Positions 42,932-51,900 of a stretch of DNA of 64,000 bases are shown here, piece by piece (position 1 is the stretch's first letter; each line of letters opens with the position of its first letter). The position numbers and the translations under genes were made by a program. A model generated the notes under the pieces. The model was not told where the DNA came from. It did not search any database and saw only the letters and a program-made list of their open reading frames with translations. This DNA is from Neisseria leonii (GTDB taxonomy: Bacteria > Pseudomonadota > Gammaproteobacteria > Burkholderiales > Neisseriaceae): positions 1,426,001-1,490,000 of the forward strand of contig NZ_CP145606.1 in assembly GCF_028776105.2 (NCBI RefSeq), written 5' to 3'.

Positions 42932-45900
42932 TTACCATTGGTAACCCACAGCCGCAGTGGCACCGAAGTGGCCGCGCGAATTGCCGGAAGCCGTACCTTT
43001 GATAATCCAGTTACCGCCGTCTGAAATGCTCGAATAGCCGACTGCATAACCGGTCGCACCACGGTACACACCGCCGCCGACAGCCATCATGCTCTTGCCC
43101 GGCAGATAGGCCTGCGGCAGACCGGCTGTGGCCAAAGCTTGCGCCACACCGGCTTTGGCATCGGCATTGACTTCGTCAATACGGTTGCTGATACCTTGTG
43201 CCAGGCCTTTCAACTGACCGACATTCACCGCATCGGTATCCGCCACACCCGGCGCCACATTGGTGATGCGGTTGCCGCCGTTGTTCAGACCGCTGCCCGT
43301 CAGGCTCACAGGGGCTGCACCGTTGCTGCCGCCGATGGTGATGCCGTCTGTATTGACGGTCGTGTTGCCTGCAGTAACGGTATCCGCCGTTACGCTGCCC
43401 ACTTTCACATCTTTGGCAAGCTGAACTTCCAAAGTACCGTTACCATCAGCTTTGACATTGATGTTGCCAGCAGCCGATTGGAAGGCAGCCGATTGGTCTT
43501 TATCCACGCCCTCGCCTTTGACAGTAACTACGCTGTTGAGCTTATGACGGTTTAGGGTATCACTGTTGTTACCTGTGAAGATTAAGCCATCGTTTAGGTT
43601 GGCTACTTCTTGGGTAACAGACTTGGTTGGGTCTTGTGGGTCTTTGGTCTCATAGACAAGACGAGTTGTACCGTCTTTACCTGGTAGACCATTGACACCA
43701 TTTGTACCATCAACACCTTGCGCACCATCAGCACCTTTTAGGGTGAGACCGTTTGCACCGTCTTTACCGTTCAAGCCGATAGAGCCGTCTTTGCCGTTAA
43801 TCACAACCGCTGAGCCGTCTTTACCGTTTACGCCGATAGTACCATCAACGCCGTCTTTGCCTGGTTCGCCTTTTTCGCCAACTTGGATATTATCGGCGGT
43901 TAGGTCGCCTTTGGTGGCAAAGGTGATTTTGCCGTCAGCTTCTTGCTTCACAGTCAAGTTCTTGCCAGCAACCAATTCAACGGTTTCGCCAGATTTAATC
44001 AGCTCATCGTTACCTGAGACTTTTTCACCGCCATCGGTGGCTGATGATTTTAAGGTAAAGCCAGAGTTGTTGATGGCATCAGCCACAGTCTTAGCATTTA
44101 CCAGCTTGTTCTCATCAGCAGCATCAGGCGTGGTTACCTTGCCGTCTGTATTGGTCAGCGGTGTAGTGTTGGCTTTGATTTCGCCGTTGTCGCCTTTGGT
44201 GATGGTTGTGCCATCGGTATTGACGCTCAAATCAAAGATTTTCGCACCGCCTGCTGTACGACCTGAGTCGTCCACTTTCACCGAGCCGTCTTTTGAGGTT
44301 ACTTCTTCGCGAGAAGCTGCAACCGCTGTGTTCAGCTGGCTGACATTGACCGCATCATTCGGAGCTGTGCCATCAGCAACATTGGTAATCTTCACGGCAT
44401 TGCCGTTGGTATCACCTACTTTCAGGTTGCCGTTGCCGTCGTTCGTGATAGACGGATTATTGGCAGCGTCTTTTGGACCAAATGACACTTTGTCAAAGTT
44501 CACATCACGCTTGGTTTCCACTTTATAAGTGGTTGAACCGTCTGCGTTCACGGTTGGGATAACGGTGATGTTATCGCCCTCAACCACTTTGGTGGTGGCA
44601 GCCGCCGCAGCTTGTTTGAGCTGGTCTTCGGTCGCTGCTTGTCCGCTGACGATGTTGTCAGGATTCCAAGTGGTGTTGGTCAAGCCGCCCACTGTGCCTT
44701 TGTTGCCGTCGATGGTTACAGGATTGTCGCCGCCCACGGTCAAGCCGTCTTTGGTCAATTTGCTGCCACCAATCGTCAAGCTACCATCTTTGGTCAAATC
44801 AACATCTTTGTTGAGACCATAAGTGATGTTTGCACCATCACGGGTTACATTTAAGTTGTCTTTGGCTTTAAAGGTTACGGTATCAGCTGGGTTGATTAGC
44901 TCTTTACCGTCTGTGCCTTCGGCTGCCAAGTTCCAACCAGAGTTGTTGATGGCGTTAGCGATGTCGCCAGCAGTTGCCAAGGCATTGGCAGCGGCAGGTG
45001 TGTTTACTTTGCCGTCTGTATTGTTGGTCAATTCGCTGGTAACGGCTGCAATATTACCCTTGTCATCAACTTTTACAGTTGTGCCGTCAGTTTTGGCAGC
45101 AACGGTGTAAGTGGTTGAACCATCTGTATTGGTTTCAGGGGTAACGGTTACACCTTGGTCGCCTTGAACCTTAGTGGTCGCAGCAGCAGCGGCTTTTTGT
45201 AGGTCGCCCACATTCACTGCGTTTTTCAACACATCACCAGAAGCATTGGCAAGTTCAACTTTGTTGCCGCTTGCATCTTTTAATCCACTGTCCAAGTTTT
45301 GGATTTGGATTGGTGATACGGTTGTGCCGTTCACAGAACCAAGTTTTAAGTTGTTGCCGTTTGCCACAAGCATTGGACCGTTATTGATGATAAGTCCGTC
45401 TTTAGTCAGAGCGGTTTCACCAATCTTCAATGAGCCAGCATCAGTTAGGTCAATGTCTTTGTTGAGCTTCACGGTCAGTTTGTCTGTACCATCAGCTTCA
45501 ACGCTGATATTGCCAGCAGCTGACTGGAAGGTCTTCGCCGCATCTTTATCAACGCCTTCACCCTCAATGGTTACCACGCTGTTTAGCTTATGACGGTTTA
45601 GGGTATCGCTGTTGTTACCTGTGAAGATTAAGCCATCGTTTAGGTTGGCTACTTCTTGGGTAACAGACTTGGTTGGGTCTTGTGGGTCTTTGGTCTCATA
45701 GACAAGACGAGTTGTACCGTCTTTACCTGGTAGACCGTTTGTACCATTTGTACCATCAACACCTTGTGCACCGTCAGCACCTTTTAGGGTTAAGCCGTTT
45801 GCACCGTCTTTACCGTTCAAGCCAATAGAGCCGTCTTTGCCGTTAATCACAACCGCTGAGCCGTCTTTACCGTTTACGCCGATAGTACCATCAACGCCGT

Positions 45901-48900
45901 CTTTGCCTGGTTCGCCGTTTTGACCTGGTTCGCCTTTTTCGCCAACAGTGATGTTGTTGTTCAGAGCAAAGCGGATTTCGTTATCAGCCACGGTGGTAAC
46001 AATGTTTTTGTCGGTGCTGGTGAAATTCACCGTTTGACCAAGGTTCACATTGTCTTCTTTGGCATTGCCTGCCAAGGCAGAGTTATCCGCGGTGATGTTA
46101 AAGCCTTTTTCAACCAAGTTTTGTGAAGCGGTTTTCAAGTCGCCCACATTCACGGCGTTGTTTAAGGTTTCACCAGTGGCGTTAGCAAGTTCAACTGGGT
46201 TGCCAGCTGTATCTTTTAATCCACTATCCAAGTTTTGAATTTGGATTGGTGATACGGTTGTGCCATCAACAGAACCTAGTTTTAAGTTGTTGCCGTTACT
46301 CACCAACATCGGACCGTTATTGATGATAAGTCCGTCTTTGGTCAATGCAGTGTCGCCGATTTTGAGTGAACCGTCTTGGGTCAAATCAACATCTTTATTT
46401 AGACCATAAGTGATATTTGCACCATCACGGGTTACATTCAAGTTGTCTTTGGCTTTAAAGGTTACAGTATCGGCTGGGTTGATTAGCTCGCTGTCAGGTG
46501 TGCCTTCGGCAGCAAGTTTCCAGCCAGAAGCATTGATTGCTTCGGCAACATCGCCAGCAGTAACTAGGCTGGTCGGTGTCGTTGCAGTTGATTTACCATC
46601 GTTATCGGTTGTGATATCACTGGTAACCGCTTTCACCTCGCCTGTTGTTGGGTCTTTGGTGATGGTGGTGTTGTCGGTGTTTACGCTCAAATCGTACACA
46701 TTCGCACCAGCCGCATTTTTGGTGGTGGTTACGGTTACTGATTTGTCGTCAGATTTCACTTCCTCTTTTGAAGCAGCCACTTCGGTCTTCAACTGCGATA
46801 CATTGACTGCATCGTTGTCGTCTGTGCCAGCTTCTAGGTTGGTGATTTTCACAGGGGCAGCCGTGCCGTCATCGCCAACTTTGCCGACTTTAAAGTTGCC
46901 ATTGTTGTCGTGGGTTAAGATTGGACCGTTGTTAATCATCAAGCCGTCTTCGGTCAGCAGGGTATCACCCAGCTTCACGCTGCCGTCTTTGGTCAAATCA
47001 ACATCTTTGGTCAGCTGAACTTTCAATTTGCCATTGTCGTAGTTCACGCCAATGTTGTTGTCAGTTAAGCTGTCTTTGTCCGCACCGCCGATGATGTCTA
47101 GCTGTTCGTTCAGTTTTTTGCTGATGATTTGGTTGTCATCGCCTTTGAACTTCAAGCCGTCATTGAGTGTTGCCACTTCTTCTTTTTCACCGTTTGGTTT
47201 TTCGTAAACGATACGGGTTTGACCGTCTTCACCGTTTTGACCGTCTTTGCCGTCAAGGGCAGGTTGGGCTTTTTCAACTTGCAGTTTAACTTGACCGTCT
47301 TTGCCGTCTTTGCCGTCTACGCCGTTAAATACGATGGCATCAGGGGTCAAGGTCAAGCCGTCTTTGCCGTCTTTGCCGTTCACGCCAATTTGACCGTCTT
47401 TGCCGTCTTTACCGCCAACGCTGATTTGGTCATTCAAGCCAAATTGGATTTGGTTGTTTGACACGGTGGTAACAATGTTGCCGTCAGGGTCGGTGAATTT
47501 CACGGTTTCGCCGAGATTCACATTGTCATCAGTGCCGTTGTCGGCTGCGATGTTAAAGCCTTTTTCAACCAAGTTTTGTGAAGCGGTTTTCAAATCGCCC
47601 ACATTCACTGCGTTGTTTAAGGTTTCGCCAGTGGCGTTAGCAAGTTCAACTGGGTTGCCGTTCGCATCTTTTAATCCGCTGTCCACATTTTGGATTTGGA
47701 TTGGAGAAGCTTCACCGTTGTCATTTACTGAACCCAATTTCAAGTTGTTGCCGTTTGACACAAGCATCGGACCGTTGTTGATGATTAAGCCATCTTTGGT
47801 CAGAGCGGTTTCGCCAATGGTCAAGCTACCATCTTTGGTCAAATCGACATCTTTATTTAGACCATAAGTGATGTTTGCACCATCACGGGTTACATTCAGG
47901 TTGTCTTTGGCTTTAAAGGTTACGGTATCAGCTGGGTTGATTAGCTCTTTACCGTCTGTGCCTTCGGCTGCCAAGTTCCAACCAGAGTTGTTGATGGCGT
48001 TAGCGATGTCGCCAGCAGTTGCCAAGGCATTGGCAGCGGCAGGTGTGTTTACTTTGCCGTCTGTATTGTTGGTCAATTCGCTGGTAACGGCTGCAATATT
48101 ACCCTTGTCATCAACTTTTACAGTTGTGCCGTCAGTTTTGGCAGCAACGGTGTAAGTGGTTGAACCATCTGTATTGGTTTCAGGGGTAACGGTTACACCT
48201 TGGTCGCCTTGAACCTTAGTGGTGGCTGCTGCGGCGGCTTTTTGTAGGTCGCCGACATTAACAGCGTTGTTTAACACATCACCTGAAGCATTTGCCAAAT
48301 CAACGGTATTGCCAGCTGTATCTTTCAATCCGCTATCCAAGTTTTGGATTTGGATTGGTGATACGGTTGTGCCGTCAACAGAACCAAGTTTTAAGTTGTT
48401 GCCATTTGCCACAAGCATTGGACCGTTATTGATGATAAGTCCGTCTTTGGTCAGAGCAGTGTCGCCGATTTTGAGTGAACCATCTTGGGTCAAATCGACA
48501 TCTTTGTTCAAGCGGACATTGAAGTTTTTGCCGTTGGTGTCGTTCAATCTGTCTTGCACCACGGTGATATTGCTATCGCCGTCTACGCTCTCTTCTTTGG
48601 CGATTTGAGCTTTGGTTTCGTCAGACAAATCAACGGTGTATTCACGGGTTTTGGCATCTTCGTTGTCGTTTGGTGTAACGGTCAAGGCAGAGCCTGCCGC
48701 CACTTTGGTATCCCAAGCGTCCACTTTGTAGATGGTTTGACCGTCTGTGCCAGCCTCGCTACGCACGGTGGTGTTTTTGCCGTCTGCAACTTCTGTCTTC
48801 GCTGCTTTGAGCTGTTTCACATTCACCGCATCGTTGTCGTCCGTACCCTCGGCAAGGTTGGTGATTTTCACAGGTTGGGCTTGACCGTCATCGCCAACTT

Positions 48901-51900
48901 TGCCAACTTTAAAGTTGCCATTGTTGTCGTGGGTCAAGATTGGACCATTGTTAATCATCAAGCCGTCTTCGGTCAGCAAGGTATCACCCAGCTTCACACT
49001 GCCGTCTTTGGTCAAATCGACATCTTTATTCAAGCCATAGATGATGTTGCCATTTTCACGGCTGACATTTAAGTTGTCTTTGGCTTTGAAAGTTACGGTA
49101 TCGGCTGGGTTAATCAGCTCAGTGCCGTCTGTACCCTCTGCCGCCAGTTTCCAACCGCTTTCGTTAATCGCATTGGCAACATCGCCAGCGGTGATAAGGC
49201 TAGATGACGTGGTCGCCGTGGCTTTGCCGTCATTATTGGTGATACCGCTGGTAACCGCTTTCACCGCACCTGTTGTTGGGTCTTTGGTGATGGTGGTGTT
49301 GTCGGTGTTCACGCTCAAATCAAAGACATTCGCACCGTCAGCATTTTGCGTGGTAACCACAGTTACTGATTTGTCGTCAGATTTCACCACTTCTTTAGAC
49401 GCAGCAACGGCTTTATTCAACTGCGATACATTGACTGCATCGTTGTCGTCTGTGCCAGCTTCCAAGTTGGTGATTTTCACAGGGGCAGCCGTGCCGTCAT
49501 CGCCAACTTTGCCAACTTTAAAGTTGCCTTGGTTGTCGTGGGTCAAGATTGGACCGTCATTGATGATTAAACCATCTTTGGTCAATGCAGTGTCGCCGAT
49601 TTTGACTGAGCCGTTATCACCCAAATCCACATCGTTGTTCAAAGTAACTTTGTACTCTTTACCGCCTGTGGCGTTCGTACCATTTTCGGCAACGGTGATA
49701 TTGCCCTCACCAATCACGCTTTCTTCTTTGGCGATTTGGTCTTTGGTCGCTTGGCTTAAATCGATGGTGTAGTTGCGGGTTTTGTCGGTGTCGTTATCGT
49801 TTGATGACACAGTTACCGCCGCACCGTCAGCCGCTGCCACTTTGGTATCCCAAGCGTCCACGGTGAAGGTTTTGGCAAAGGTATCTGGGTCTTCGGTTGA
49901 AGTTACCGCCGTATTTTTGCCGGCTTCCACCACGGTTCTTGCACCTTTGAGCTGTCTTACATTCACTGCATCTTCATCATTTTCACCATCGAAAACATTG
50001 GTGATTTTGACAGGTTCGCCCTTATTGCTGCCCACCATCAGGTTGCCGTCGCCATCATGCTGAAGTCTCACCATACCGCCGTCAAGCGTTACGTTATCAA
50101 AATCTACTTGACGCTTGATTGAGTAGGTGATGTTTGAACCTTCGCGTACCACAGATAAGTTTCGATCACCTGTGTTGAAACTTACGGTATCGCCCGGGTT
50201 AATTATCTCGCCAGCATCGAAATTCGGTGGATACAACATATCCTGAACTTTGACTTTCCAACCGGAGTTGTTAATCGCATTGGCGACATCGCCGGCGGTT
50301 GCCAACGCCCCAGTGGTGGCAGGGGGTGCTACTTTGCCGTCTGTTACGGTCAGCGGTGTAGTATTTGCAGAAATCTGACCGCTTGCAACCTTAATCGTGG
50401 TGTTGTCGGTATTGACATCAAAGGTAATGTTTTGACCGTCTGCACGAGCGGTGGTGGCGTTACCATTGACAAAGTTCACATCGTTATTGCCTTGGTTGAT
50501 GGTTTCAACCGTTTGACCATTTACCGAAGTGGTGAATGACTGCACCGCCGTGTCGGCTTTGGCTAGGCTTTCTTTGGCAGCTTGCGATAAATCCAGCTCA
50601 AAGTTGGTTACATCAGCCGCACCTTCTTTTGCCGTGCCTTTGTTGGCAACGGTCAATTTATCGGTGGCTGAGGTTACTTTTGCCGAGGTGTCTTTTGCCG
50701 AGACGGTATAGACAGGGTTGCCGTCTGTGCCTTGGCTTGGGGTTACGGTTACATTTTCGCCCGCTTGAACTTCGGTTTTGGCGGCTTTTAACTGTTTGAC
50801 ATTGACTGCGTCAGTCGGGTTTACGCCGTCTGCCACGCCAGTGATGGTTTTATCGCCTGCGTTAATGCCGTCTGAATTGATGGTTACAGGTCCGATTTTG
50901 GCTTCGTTGGCGGTTACTTTTGGCGTATTTAAGCCGTCTTTATTGAGCGAGCTTCCGCCAATGGTCAATGAGCCTGTGTCGCCCAAATTGACATCTTTAT
51001 TGAGTTTCACGGTCAAAGTGTCGTTGCCGTCTGCCACCACGCCGATATTGCCATCGGTCAGATTGGCTGCATTGGTCGCATTGCCTTTGACATTGACGGT
51101 TTCGCCCAATTTGCGGGTTACATTAGTGCCTGTGTCGCCGGCAAAGGTAATGCCTTGGTTGTCCACCTTATCTTTGGCATCGACACCTTTTTGAATGTCT
51201 TCTTTGGTTTTGGTAGACAAATCAACGGTGTAAGCACGGGTTTTGGCGTTGTCGTCATTGTTTGGCGTTACCGTGATTGCGTCAGAGCCTGTGGCGGTGG
51301 TATCCCACGCATCGACTTTGTAGATTTTCTGACCATTTGCCCCATCACGACTGCTGACGGTGGTATTTTTGCCGTTTTCCAGCTCGGTTTTGGCGGCGTT
51401 TAGCTGTTTGACATTGACTGCGTCAGTCGGCGCTGTGCCGTCTGCCACATTGCTGATTGGCTTATTGCCAGCGTTAATGCCGCCGTTATTGATGGTTACG
51501 CCACCGACTTGCAATGAGCCGTTGTCGGTCAAATTGACATTGTTATTTAGGCTGACTTTAAAGTCTTTACCGCCTGTGCCGTTTGTGCCGTTGTCGGTAA
51601 CGGTAATATTATCGCCTGCCGATACGCTTTCTTCTTTGGCAAGTTGGCGTTTGGCATCGGCGGACAAATCCACGGTGTAGTTGGTTACGGTTGCTCCGTC
51701 TACGGTGGTTTCGCTGCCTTTTTGGACATCAATTAAGTTTGAGCCAGAGACAGAGGCTGAGGTGTCTTTGCCGTTTGCCACTAATTGACCTTGGTCGTTA
51801 ATGGTTACGGTTGTGCCGTCTACATTGACTTTAAAATCAAGGGTGCTGGTTTTTTGGTCGTTGCTTAAACCTGTCTCGATGCTGACCGATTTATCGCTGG

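Noticed and set aside
43692..44528. Plus-strand frames within the adhesin (278 and 243 codons and others)
   Set aside because: They mirror the repeated minus-strand modules, with low-complexity Pro/Ser/Leu products and no ribosome sites.
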